A DNA stretch of 64,000 nucleotides, taken from Acidimicrobiales bacterium (lineage in GTDB: Bacteria > Actinomycetota > Acidimicrobiia > Acidimicrobiales > AC-14). Within the stretch, counting starts at the first letter, position 1; every line of letters begins with the position of its first letter. This document shows positions 8,457 through 16,769 of the stretch, piece by piece. Under the pieces are notes generated by a model that worked only from the letters and a program-made list of their open reading frames with translations, was not told where the DNA came from and ran no database searches. The stretch is from positions 62,001 to 126,000 of the forward strand of contig JAODBK010000042.1 of the NCBI GenBank assembly GCA_025463925.1, written 5' to 3'. A program made the position numbers and the translations under genes.

Positions 8457-9724
8457 GGGGAGCGGAACACGTCCTGCACCGGCTCGCCTCGGAGAAGTCC
8501 GCGGACGTCACGCCCGTCCTCGAGCGCGGTGAACGCGACGTCGAATGCCGCGAGGGCACGGGCGACGTCCTCGTCCGAGTGGCTGGCGGAGATGAACATC
8601 GACCCGTTGAACAGCGCGCCCCCGTCGATGAGGCACTGCTGCACCCAGCTCTTGACGATCAGAGAGTCGTCGCCCGAAAAAGCCACGACGGCGCGGTGTG
8701 GCTCACCGCCGACCCGAACCCGGGCGCCGACACCGTGATCGTCGATATGAGCGTGGATCCCATCGAGCATCTGCCGGCCCAGGACTTCGATCCGGGTCAG
8801 CACGCTGCCGTCGCGCAACGCATCCAATACCGCTTTGGCAGCTGCGAGCGACAGCGTCTCGCCACCATGCGTCCCGGAGAAGAACACATCCTCGAACTCA
8901 CGCATCACCTTCCAGGCACCGCCGATCGCCGATATCGGCATGCCATTGCCGAGGGCCTTCCCGTAACACGACATGTCAGGGATCACGTTGTACCGCTCGC
9001 GGGCTCCGCCGGGCGCCAAACGAAAGCCGGTGATGACTTCGTCGAAGACCGAGAGTGCGCCGTGCTCGCAGGCCAGGTCGACAACGCCTTGAAGGAATCC
9101 GTCGTTCGGTGTCTCGAGACCTGAAGGCTCGAGGATGACTGCCGCGACCTCGCCGGCATGCGCTGTCAGGCGTTTGTCGAGATCAGCCAGGTCGTTGTAG
9201 ACGAACGTCTCGGTCAGCGCACGCACCGATGGCGGTACACCGCGGTGCCGGGTCGTGGATCCGACGTACCAATCGTGCCATCCGTGGTATCCGGCGACGA
9301 GGACATGATCCCGGCCGGTGAACGCCCGCGCTGCCCGAACCGCGGCGCTCAGCGCGTCCGAACCGCTCTTCCCGAATCGCACGGCCTCGACGCCGGGGCA
9401 CATCGAGACGATCCGCTCAGCGACTTCCACCTCGAGGGGGTGCATGAGGCTGAACGTGATGCCGTTCGCCAGTTGCCTGGTGATGGCACCATCGACCCGG
9501 CTGTCCGCGTAACCAAGGATCACCGGACCGAGCGCCATCGGGAAGTCGATGTACTCGTTGCCGTCCACGTCCCAGACGTGAGCGCCCCGGCCACGTTCGA
9601 GATAGATCGGCGCGACACCCTGCACGAACTGGGTGGGGCTCTTCGACAACGTCTGTGTCCCGAGCGGGATCACCCGTTCGGCCCGCGCCCACCATGCCCG
9701 TGACCTGTTGAGCCGACGGCTCAC
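8453..9724 (-). CDS. Class III PLP aminotransferase, glutamate-1-semialdehyde aminomutase-like
   Basis: 423 residues from GTG at 9724, overlapping the PseC stop as GTGA. Fold type I PLP enzyme of class III: GKSGSDALSAAVRAARAFTG and AGYHGWHDWY in the cofactor pocket, VFDEVITGFR with the pyridoxal-ring Asp, and MSCYGKALGNGMPISAIGG with the Schiff-base Lys. The overall look is that of HemL-like aminomutases, but the genomic place in a sugar operon argues against haem synthesis. It is an addition to the standard Pse pathway, which already has its aminotransferase (PseC). Together with the adjacent oxidoreductase it could oxidise and then aminate a second position of the sugar, or move an amino group between neighbouring carbons. 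Confidence 0.85.
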   Translation of the reverse strand: MSRRLNRSRAWWARAERVIPLGTQTLSKSPTQFVQGVAPIYLERGRGAHVWDVDGNEYIDFPMALGPVILGYADSRVDGAITRQLANGITFSLMHPLEVEVAERIVSMCPGVEAVRFGKSGSDALSAAVRAARAFTGRDHVLVAGYHGWHDWYVGSTTRHRGVPPSVRALTETFVYNDLADLDKRLTAHAGEVAAVILEPSGLETPNDGFLQGVVDLACEHGALSVFDEVITGFRLAPGGARERYNVIPDMSCYGKALGNGMPISAIGGAWKVMREFEDVFFSGTHGGETLSLAAAKAVLDALRDGSVLTRIEVLGRQMLDGIHAHIDDHGVGARVRVGGEPHRAVVAFSGDDSLIVKSWVQQCLIDGGALFNGSMFISASHSDEDVARALAAFDVAFTALEDGRDVRGLLRGEPVQDVFRSP

Positions 9725-10791
9725 AGTGATGCTGCCAGTGCGCCGATGACTTGGTCCTGTTCGTCGGTGGTGAGACCAGGGTGGAGCGGCAGGCTCAGCA
9801 AGCGGGCGAACGCGGAGTCGGCGTTCGGCACTGGTGGCGATGCGGCCCGGTAGAGGGGCTGGCTGGAGATCGGGATGTAATGGATTTGGACACCGATCCC
9901 TGTGTTGCGCATGGCGCTGAAGACCTGATCGCGACGATCCACCTGCACGGGAAAGAGGTGGTAAGCGTGAGAGAACCCGGGGTGCGGCTCGGGAGGCAAT
10001 TCGACGGGGAGGTCTGCGAGCGCCTTCCGATACCGTTCCGCCAACCGTTGGCGGGCCACGATGAAGCGGTCGAGCTTCGCGAGCTGGCTCGTACCCAACG
10101 CGGCCTGGATATCGGTGAGCCGATAATTGAAGCCGAGTTCGGAGATCTCGTACGCCCACGCACCGCGTGCCGGCTTGCGCACTATGCCGTGGTTGCGGAA
10201 GGCCAACAGCCGTTCAGCGATTTCATCGTCGTTGGTGCTTACGGCGCCGCCTTCACCAGTCGTGATGGCCTTCACTGGGTGGAATGAGAACACGGTGGCG
10301 TCGGAGTGCGCGCAGTTGCCGACGGGACCGTCGGGTGTTGTTGCGCCGAGTGCGTGCGCGGCGTCTTCGATCACGACACGAGGGCGGCTTGTCAGGCCCC
10401 GTAGGTCCAACGGCAGGCCGGCATAATGGACCGCCACGAGACCAGTGGCGTCGCCGGGAATCTTCGCCGGATCGAGGTTGAGGGTCTTCGGGTCGATGTC
10501 CGCGAATGTGACCTTCGCGCCGACGTAGCGGGCACAGTTCGCGCTGGCGATGAACGACAACGGGGACGTGCACACCGTGTCGGTCGGACCCAACCGCGAT
10601 GCTGCGGCTGCGCCGTGCAGCGCCGCAGTCCCATTGGCGAACGCGACGACATGACGGGCGTGGATGCGCTCGGCGAGGGCATGCTCGAAGGACTCGATGT
10701 GTGGCCCCTGTGTGAGCCAGTCGCCTTGCAGAACCGCTACTACCGCGGCGATGTCCTCGTCGTCGATCGACTGCCGACCATAAGGAATCAC
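9721..10791 (-). CDS. pseC: UDP-4-amino-4,6-dideoxy-N-acetyl-L-altrosamine transaminase (DegT/DnrJ family)
   Basis: Second step of pseudaminic acid synthesis: PLP- and glutamate-dependent amination at C4 of the PseB product. 356 residues from GTG 10791 (VIPYGRQSIDDEDI), which overlaps the pseB stop as GTGA; upstream codons are only the pseB shadow. Family marks are GDWLTQGPHIESFEHALAE near the N-terminus, VVAFANGTAALH, VIEDAAHALGA, and SFHPVKAITTGEGG with the Schiff-base Lys at about residue 183. ELGFNYRLTDIQAALG is also typical of PseC/DegT. It is the second gene of the operon pseB-pseC-aminotransferase-oxidoreductase-pseF. Confidence 0.92.
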   Translation of the reverse strand: MIPYGRQSIDDEDIAAVVAVLQGDWLTQGPHIESFEHALAERIHARHVVAFANGTAALHGAAAASRLGPTDTVCTSPLSFIASANCARYVGAKVTFADIDPKTLNLDPAKIPGDATGLVAVHYAGLPLDLRGLTSRPRVVIEDAAHALGATTPDGPVGNCAHSDATVFSFHPVKAITTGEGGAVSTNDDEIAERLLAFRNHGIVRKPARGAWAYEISELGFNYRLTDIQAALGTSQLAKLDRFIVARQRLAERYRKALADLPVELPPEPHPGFSHAYHLFPVQVDRRDQVFSAMRNTGIGVQIHYIPISSQPLYRAASPPVPNADSAFARLLSLPLHPGLTTDEQDQVIGALAASL

Positions 10792-11756
10792 GGGAGCATG
10801 TCGGCAAGTTGATCGATGGTAAGCCACTCGTCGTTGAGCTCACTCGAGTACACGAACCCATCGGCCAGGGGCTTGCCATCGACCCACCTCGGGTGCGCCT
10901 CCCACCACGGGTGCTCCGGGAGCACGACGAACACCTGGCCGGCGTCAATCGCATGTCGGCTCTCGTCGGCGGTGATGAGCACCTCATGCACCTTCTCGCC
11001 TGGCCGGATCCCTGTGATCTCGCGCGGCAAGCCGGGACCCATCGCTTCGGCGAGGTCGACCACCCTCATCGACGGGATCTTCGGGATGAACACTTCACCA
11101 CCCGTCATGTGCTCGAGGGCGTAAAGGACCAGGTCCACGGCCTGGGGGAGTGTGATCCAGAACCGCGTCATCCGCTCGTCGGTGATCATCAACCGCCCGG
11201 CGGCCGCTTGCTCGCGGAAGACCGGCACGACCGAGCCGCGCGACCCGACGACGTTGCCGTAGCGGACACAAGCCAGACGCGTGCGCGATTGTGCGGCATA
11301 CGCGTTTCCCTGCACGAAGATCTTCTCGGCGCACAGCTTGGTGGCGCCGTAGAGATTCACCGGATTCACGGCCTTGTCGGTCGAGAGCGCGACGACCCGC
11401 TCCACTCCGGCGTCGATCGCGGCATCGACGACGTGCTGACCGCCCAGCACATTCGTCCTGACTGCCTCGAATGGGTTGTATTCGCACGCCGGAACCTGCT
11501 TCATCGCGGCGGCATGGATCACGATGTCTGCACCTTGCGCGGCCCTGGCCATGCGTGACCGGTCGCGGACGTCGCCAATGAAGAACCGCAATTGCCGGTC
11601 CCCGAACCGAGCGGCGAGCTGTGACTGCTTCAACTCATCCCGGGAATAGATCCGGATCGTGGACGCGGGCCAGGCCGTGCTGACACGGTCAATGAAGGCC
11701 GTGCCGAACGAACCCGTTCCGCCAGTGAGCAGGATGGTGGCGTCGGAGAGGTCCAT
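10788..11756 (-). CDS. pseB: UDP-N-acetylglucosamine 4,6-dehydratase (inverting)
   Basis: First step of pseudaminic acid synthesis: C4 oxidation, 4,6-dehydration and C5 inversion of UDP-GlcNAc. 322 residues; extended short-chain dehydrogenase fold with LLTGGTGSFGTAF at the N-terminus, IHAAAMKQVP, LSTDKAVNP and the catalytic YGATK. It continues with RYGNVVGSRGSV, MTRFWITL, GGEVFIPKIPSMR and GIRPGEKVHEVL, which together identify PseB rather than a retaining LegB-type dehydratase. The ATG has AGGA 5 bases upstream. It begins the minus operon 33 bases downstream of nadA. The PseB type of dehydratase plus the PseI type of synthase argue for pseudaminic rather than legionaminic acid. Confidence 0.94.
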   Translation of the reverse strand: MDLSDATILLTGGTGSFGTAFIDRVSTAWPASTIRIYSRDELKQSQLAARFGDRQLRFFIGDVRDRSRMARAAQGADIVIHAAAMKQVPACEYNPFEAVRTNVLGGQHVVDAAIDAGVERVVALSTDKAVNPVNLYGATKLCAEKIFVQGNAYAAQSRTRLACVRYGNVVGSRGSVVPVFREQAAAGRLMITDERMTRFWITLPQAVDLVLYALEHMTGGEVFIPKIPSMRVVDLAEAMGPGLPREITGIRPGEKVHEVLITADESRHAIDAGQVFVVLPEHPWWEAHPRWVDGKPLADGFVYSSELNDEWLTIDQLADMLP

Positions 11757-11789
11757 GCGAGTCCTATCCTGCCTCGAACTGCGTAGGGG

Positions 11790-12881
11790 CTACGTGATGT
11801 CGAGCATCCGCTGGAGCGCGACCCGCGCCCACTCGGCGGTGTCCGGGTCGACGGTGATCCGGTTGACGACCTCGCCGCTCACCAACGACTCGAGCACCCA
11901 CGCCAGGTGGGCGGCGTCGATGCGGAACATGGTCGAGCACGGGCAGACCAGTGGGTCGAGCGAGACGACCGTGCGGTCGGGGTGCTCGGCCGCGAGCCGC
12001 TGGACGAGATGGATCTCGGTGCCGATCGCGATCGTCGACCCCGCTGGTGCTTCGCCGACGGCGCGGATGATGAAGTCCGTCGATCCGACCTGGTCGGCGA
12101 TTTGCACGACCTCGTGGGCGCACTCGGGGTGGACGACGACGATCCCGTCGGGATGCTCCGCCCGGAACTCCTCGACGTGGGTCGTCTTGAACCGTTGGTG
12201 CACCGAGCAATGGCCGCGCCACAGCAGGAATCGGGCTTCCTTGACGTCGCGCTCCTCAAGGCCGCCGAGATCGCGACGCGGGTCCCACACTCGCATCTCG
12301 TCGGGCCCGTACCCGAGCTGGTACGCGGTGTTGCGGCCGAGGTGCTGATCGGGAAAGAACAGCACCTTGTCACCCCGCTCGAGCGCCCAGGTCAGCACGG
12401 CACGGGCGTTGGAGGAGGTGCACACCGCGCCGCCGTGCCGGCCGACGAATGCCTTCAGGTCGGCAGCCGAGTTCATGTAGGTGATCGGCACGAGGCGCTC
12501 GACGTCGGTGACCGCGCCGAGCGCGCCCCACGCGTCCTCGACCGCGTCGAGGTCGGCCATGTCGGCCATCGAGCAGCCGGCGTTGAGGTCGGGGAGCACG
12601 ACCTGCACGTGGTCAGGAGTCAGGATGTCGGCCGACTCGGCCATGAAATGGACGCCGCAGAAGACGACGTACTCGGCGTCGGTGTTGGCGGCGGCCAGCC
12701 GGGAGAGCCCGAAGGAGTCGCCCCGGTGGTCGGCCCAGCGCATGACCTCGTCGCGTTGATAGTGGTGCCCGAGGATGAGGAGCCGGGGACCGAGCAGGGC
12801 CTTGGCCGCACTGATCCGTGACTCCAGCTCCTCCGGCGGAACGCCGGTGAACCGCTCATCGAGCGGCGTCTGGATTCGCAT
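11790..12881 (-). CDS. nadA: Quinolinate synthase
   Basis: [4Fe-4S] enzyme condensing iminoaspartate with dihydroxyacetone phosphate to quinolinate in de novo NAD synthesis. 363 residues from ATG 12881, preceded by a strong site GAGGGGGT (12890-12897) at 8-base spacing; open codons further upstream are non-coding. Family marks include ILGHHYQRDEV, VFCGVHFMAESADIL, PDLNAGCSMAD with the first cluster Cys, VCTSSNA, FFPDQHLGRN, VVHPECAHEVVQIAD with the second Cys and DPLVCPCSTM with the third. nadB and nadC are not in the window. It is co-directional with pseB, 33 bases upstream of it, and could be cotranscribed, but there is no functional link. Confidence 0.95.
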   Translation of the reverse strand: MRIQTPLDERFTGVPPEELESRISAAKALLGPRLLILGHHYQRDEVMRWADHRGDSFGLSRLAAANTDAEYVVFCGVHFMAESADILTPDHVQVVLPDLNAGCSMADMADLDAVEDAWGALGAVTDVERLVPITYMNSAADLKAFVGRHGGAVCTSSNARAVLTWALERGDKVLFFPDQHLGRNTAYQLGYGPDEMRVWDPRRDLGGLEERDVKEARFLLWRGHCSVHQRFKTTHVEEFRAEHPDGIVVVHPECAHEVVQIADQVGSTDFIIRAVGEAPAGSTIAIGTEIHLVQRLAAEHPDRTVVSLDPLVCPCSTMFRIDAAHLAWVLESLVSGEVVNRITVDPDTAEWARVALQRMLDIT

Positions 12882-13041
12882 AGGGATGGACCCCCTCGAA
12901 GAGTCCCGATGTGACCGGCGGGGACAGCCTGGTCGCCCATCCGCGGGGTTGTCGGTCTCGGGACCGGATATGTCGCCGGAAGCCAGGCCGGCGTCCACCC
13001 AGTGTAAGCGGCAACCGCCGGTTTCGCAGCCGTGGTCGCTG

Positions 13042-14589
13042 CTACGCCCGGCGGTAGACCGCCCCGTCGGGATAACGGGCCACCAACTGGAGGCGGAGGC
13101 CGCTCACCACCTCGGCCTCGGTCGGGAGGAATGGCTGAGCGAGGTCGGCGAACCACACGACGATTCCGTCAGAGCCGAGCCAGCGCCCGGCGAGTTCCAG
13201 ATCGGACGTCAGGCGTCCGTTCACCCTGTCCGTCCGGAGGTCCCGGCGCGGCGGCACCGCAGCACTGGCGCGGCGAGTCCGCGCGTAGAGCAAGTCGGGC
13301 CCGTCGGTGAGGATCCGCGTGGGCGCCGGCAATCTCGCGGCGGCCGCGAGCGTCGGCGATCCGTCCCACGACGCGTCGGTGTATCCCTTTGCGCCGTTGG
13401 TCGACGCCCGTCCGACGAAGTCGGAGGTCGCGTGCGCGCCCGACACGAGGATCAGGGCCAGCAGGGCGATTGCCCCTCCGCCGACCGCGTGCCGCCGCCG
13501 CCCGTCGGTCACCCCTGACAGCGCCGAGACCATTCCGATGACGGCCAGGACCGCAAGCGCGTGGACCGGCGCCAACATGCGGAGCGGCTGATCGAGCACG
13601 GCGGCATCGAGCAGGAAGCGCGCCGCGACGACTCCGCCCAGCAAACCGACAACCAGCACCGCGGCCATGGCGGTCTCGGTCCGGATCTCGACGGGTCGAC
13701 GGGGTCCGGCCGCCAGGAGCATGCAGAGGACTGCGAGACCGATCAACACGATGAATGCGCGGTCGGGCGACGAGGCCAGAAGCCACCGCTCGCCGACCTT
13801 CACCACCTGACCCAGCTCGGCGCCGCTGACCGGATGCCAGCCGAGTGAGCGGCTCGCCGAGCCGCTCGCAATCCGTTGCCCGACGAACACCGCGATCGGT
13901 GCGAACAGACCGATCGTCGCGACCCATGCAGTCGTGCGCCGGCGTCGTGCCGCGTCGGTGCGATTGATCGCGATTCCGAGGGCGATCAGCCCGGCCGTCA
14001 ACCCCACCGTGCGCGTCAACGCGAGGAGCGCGGCGACCGCGGCGGCCGCGACGCCGCTCGCGGGTGACGGGTCGTCGTGGAACCGCGCGAACAGCAGCAC
14101 GGCTGCGAGGAGCAAGACGACGAACAGCGGCTCGCTCCAGGCCATGAGGTGGGCCCACATCAGATCGTAGGAGGTCGCACCCAGCGCCACGGCTCCCAGA
14201 CCGGCCCACGACGAACCGCCCGCCCGCCCGCCCAGCAGGTACAGGAGCGCGAGGCTCGCGGCGAGCGCGACGGCGTCGAGCCAGCGCGCCACGACGAGGG
14301 CGTCACGGCCGGTGATCGCCGACCCGGCGGCGAGGACCGCGGGGTAAAGAGGCGGGAAGTTGGTCGCGACCGCGCCGCTGACCCCCGGCCGCCACGGCTC
14401 GTTGTACGACGGGACCGGCTCCGTCAGACCGTGTCCCGACCGCAGGGAACGCGCCGTCTGCAGGTAGTCCACCGAGTCCCGCGACACGCCCAGCGGATGG
14501 GTCGCACCCAGCTGCACGCCCAGTGCCAACGCGCCGATCAGGACGGCCAGGATGACGGCCGGCCGTTGACCGAATTGGCCGAGCCGCAT
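13042..14589 (-). CDS. Polytopic membrane protein, GT-C glycosyltransferase-like
   Basis: 515 residues with about ten hydrophobic helices spread over residues 10-400 and a soluble C-terminal ~110 residues. The first extracytoplasmic loop contains SRDSVDYLQTARSLRSGHG, the acidic loop expected for lipid-linked-sugar-dependent GT-C glycosyltransferases, followed by NFPPLYPAVLA. The best reading is a membrane glycosyltransferase or related mannosyltransferase-like protein; donor and acceptor are unknown. Its start codon lies only 14 bases from the divergently read uvrC start, so its promoter must overlap uvrC coding sequence or the mRNA is nearly leaderless. Confidence 0.7.
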   Translation of the reverse strand: MRLGQFGQRPAVILAVLIGALALGVQLGATHPLGVSRDSVDYLQTARSLRSGHGLTEPVPSYNEPWRPGVSGAVATNFPPLYPAVLAAGSAITGRDALVVARWLDAVALAASLALLYLLGGRAGGSSWAGLGAVALGATSYDLMWAHLMAWSEPLFVVLLLAAVLLFARFHDDPSPASGVAAAAVAALLALTRTVGLTAGLIALGIAINRTDAARRRRTTAWVATIGLFAPIAVFVGQRIASGSASRSLGWHPVSGAELGQVVKVGERWLLASSPDRAFIVLIGLAVLCMLLAAGPRRPVEIRTETAMAAVLVVGLLGGVVAARFLLDAAVLDQPLRMLAPVHALAVLAVIGMVSALSGVTDGRRRHAVGGGAIALLALILVSGAHATSDFVGRASTNGAKGYTDASWDGSPTLAAAARLPAPTRILTDGPDLLYARTRRASAAVPPRRDLRTDRVNGRLTSDLELAGRWLGSDGIVVWFADLAQPFLPTEAEVVSGLRLQLVARYPDGAVYRRA

Positions 14590-14603
14590 GGGACGATGAT
14601 GCC

Positions 14604-16463
14604 GTGGTTTCCCGCCCGCCCACCGGCACCGTTCCCGACGCGCCGGGCTCGTATCAGTTCAAGGACGCCGACGGCCGGGTGATCTACGTGGGCAAGGCGG
14701 CGTCGTTGCGGCACCGCCTGTCGAACTACTTCGCCGACCCCCGCACGCTTCCACCCCGCACCGCCCAGATGGTGGCCGCGGCCGAGACCGTCGAGTGGAT
14801 CCAGGTCCGCAACGAGGTCGAGGCGCTGATGCTCGAGTACAGCCTCATCCAACAGCACCGGCCCCGGTTCAACATCCGCCTCCGGGACGACAAGAGCTAC
14901 CCGTTCCTCGCCATCACCCTCGACGACGAGTGGCCGCGGGCCATGGTGATGCGCGGCCAGAAGCGCAAGGGGACCCGGTACTTCGGCCCGTACGGCCACG
15001 CGTACGCGATCCGCGAGACGCTCGACCTGCTGCTGCGGACGTTCCCGGTCCGCACCTGCAGTGACAACAAGTTCGGCCGTCACGAGCGACTCGGGCGGCC
15101 CTGCCTGCTGGCCCACATCGAGAAGTGCTCGGCGCCGTGCGTCGGCGCCATCGACAAGGCGGAGTACGACCGGCTCGTCGACGAGCTGGTCTCGTTCCTC
15201 GACGGCGAGACCCAGCCCGTCGTCCGCCGGTTGACCGCGCAGATGAAGGAGGCGGCCGAATCGCTCGAGTTCGAGCGGGCCGCCCGGCTGCGGGATCGAC
15301 TCACCGCGGTGACGAAGGCCATCGAGCGCCAAGCGATCGTCGCCGAGCGGGCCGAGGACATCGACGTGATCGGGATCGCCGACGACGAGCTCGAGGCGTC
15401 GGTGCAGGTGTTCTACGTCCGGCGGGGCCGCATGGTCGGGCGGAAGGGCTTCATCGTCGACAAGGTCGAGGACGTGACACCGGCCGAGCTGGTGGCGCGG
15501 GTGCTCGAGGGGCTCTACTACGAGCCGGCGGCACTCGGCGTGCCCAAGGAGGTGCTCGTCCCGGTCGCGCCCGACCAGCAAGACCTCTACGAGACCTGGC
15601 TCAGCGGACTGCGAGGCTCACACGTCGGCGTGCGCGTCCCGCAGCGGGGCGACAAGCGGGCCTTGCAGACGACCGCGGTGCAGAACGCGAAGGAGGAGTT
15701 CACGCGCCACCGGCTCAAGCGATCGAGCGACCACAACGCGCGGGCCAAGGCACTCAACGCGCTGCAGGACGCGCTCAACCTCCCCGAGGCACCGCTCCGG
15801 ATCGAGTGCTTCGACATGAGTCACATCCAGGGCAGTGACTACGTGGGCTCGATGGTCGTGATGGAGGACGCGCTGCCGAAGAAGAGCGACTACCGCCGCT
15901 TCAAGGTGCACGTTCCGGGCAACGACGACTTCGGCGCGATGGAGGAGGTGCTCACCCGCCGGCTCACCGCGCTCCTCGCCGAGCGCGACCGCCCGCCGGG
16001 GGACCGGCCCCGCAAGTTCGCGTACCCGCCCAACCTGCTCCTGGTCGACGGCGGCAAGGGCCAGCTGAACGTGGCCGTGCGGGTGTTGGAGGAGCTCGGC
16101 CTCGACGACGAGATCCCAGTCGCGGCGCTGGCCAAGCAGTTCGAGGAGATCTACCTCCCCGGCCAGGCAGAGCCGGTGCGCATTCCGCGCCAGTCCGAGG
16201 CGCTGTACCTGCTTCAACGGGTGCGCGACGAAGCGCACCGCTTTGCGATCACCTACCACCGCCAGTTGCGGGCCAAGCGGATGACCAAGAGCGTCCTCGA
16301 CGACGTCCCCGGTCTCGGCCCGGGCCGTCGCAAGCGATTGATCAAGGAGCTCGGCGGCGTAACGGCCGTGAAGGCCGCGACCCTCGAGCAGCTGACGTCG
16401 TTGTCATGGCTGCCCGACGCGGTCGCGGCCGCGGTGCACGAGAAGATCCACGGCGCGCCGTGA
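14604..16463 (+). CDS. uvrC: Excinuclease ABC subunit C
   Basis: Makes both incisions in nucleotide excision repair with UvrA-UvrB. 619 residues, normal length. An N-terminal GIY-YIG nuclease domain (PDAPGSYQFKDADGRVIYVGKA, residues ~8-95) is followed by a four-Cys region (CSDNKFGRHERLGRPCLL, then IEKCSAPC). The UVR/UvrB-binding segment (MKEAAESLEFERAARLRD, ~210-235) comes next, then the RNase H-like endonuclease domain (RIECFDMSHIQG, VDGGKGQL). The protein ends in the C-terminal tandem helix-hairpin-helix DNA-binding motif (VPGLGPGRRKRLIKELGG...). The GTG at 14604 starts 14 bases from the divergent membrane protein gene. It opens the conserved uvrC-rapZ-yvcK-gap-pgk-tpiA order, here interrupted by Flp pilin genes and a methyltransferase. 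Confidence 0.97.
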   Translation: MVSRPPTGTVPDAPGSYQFKDADGRVIYVGKAASLRHRLSNYFADPRTLPPRTAQMVAAAETVEWIQVRNEVEALMLEYSLIQQHRPRFNIRLRDDKSYPFLAITLDDEWPRAMVMRGQKRKGTRYFGPYGHAYAIRETLDLLLRTFPVRTCSDNKFGRHERLGRPCLLAHIEKCSAPCVGAIDKAEYDRLVDELVSFLDGETQPVVRRLTAQMKEAAESLEFERAARLRDRLTAVTKAIERQAIVAERAEDIDVIGIADDELEASVQVFYVRRGRMVGRKGFIVDKVEDVTPAELVARVLEGLYYEPAALGVPKEVLVPVAPDQQDLYETWLSGLRGSHVGVRVPQRGDKRALQTTAVQNAKEEFTRHRLKRSSDHNARAKALNALQDALNLPEAPLRIECFDMSHIQGSDYVGSMVVMEDALPKKSDYRRFKVHVPGNDDFGAMEEVLTRRLTALLAERDRPPGDRPRKFAYPPNLLLVDGGKGQLNVAVRVLEELGLDDEIPVAALAKQFEEIYLPGQAEPVRIPRQSEALYLLQRVRDEAHRFAITYHRQLRAKRMTKSVLDDVPGLGPGRRKRLIKELGGVTAVKAATLEQLTSLSWLPDAVAAAVHEKIHGAP

Positions 16464-16468
16464 ACCGG

Positions 16469-16651
16469 TCAGCTCAGGTTCGAGCCGACGGTGCTGAACT
16501 TCGTGGACGCGCTCGAGCCGACAAAGGTGATGGCCGCGATGCACACGACGGCGATGAGCGCCACCAACAGCGCATATTCGACGAGGCTGGCGCCCTCTTC
16601 GTCTCGTTGCAGTCTGGACAGCATCCAGCACCACAGTTGGGTCGTGATCAA
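16469..16651 (-). CDS. Flp/Fap-type pilin, copy 1
   Basis: 60 residues. A short basic and acidic leader ends in EEG|ASLVEYALLVALIAVV, the Flp prepilin-peptidase motif: cleavage after Gly, Glu at +5, Tyr at +6, then a long hydrophobic helix. The mature subunit would be about 40 residues and packs as the pilus core. It is convergent with uvrC (5 bases between stops). A second, very similar gene lies on the opposite strand at 17647. No tad assembly genes (ATPase, secretin, prepilin peptidase) are in the window, so the machinery must be elsewhere. Confidence 0.88.
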   Translation of the reverse strand: MITTQLWCWMLSRLQRDEEGASLVEYALLVALIAVVCIAAITFVGSSASTKFSTVGSNLS

Positions 16652-16769
16652 CGTTCCTCCAGGGAAAAGCAGACGAGTGTCCGTTGTCTTTCGGTCGTAT
16701 GCGCCGCGATCCTTAACGCCTATTCCAGGGATGATCCAAACGCACTAGACCATCGACGATCGGGCGCCA

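Noticed and set aside
8453-9724. Glutamate-1-semialdehyde aminomutase of haem synthesis (hemL)
   Set aside because: No other haem genes are present and the gene is embedded by overlaps in a nonulosonic acid operon.
11790-12998. Longer nadA using codons upstream of 12881
   Set aside because: ATG 12881 has a strong ribosome-binding site and family length; the upstream codons have no homology-like pattern.
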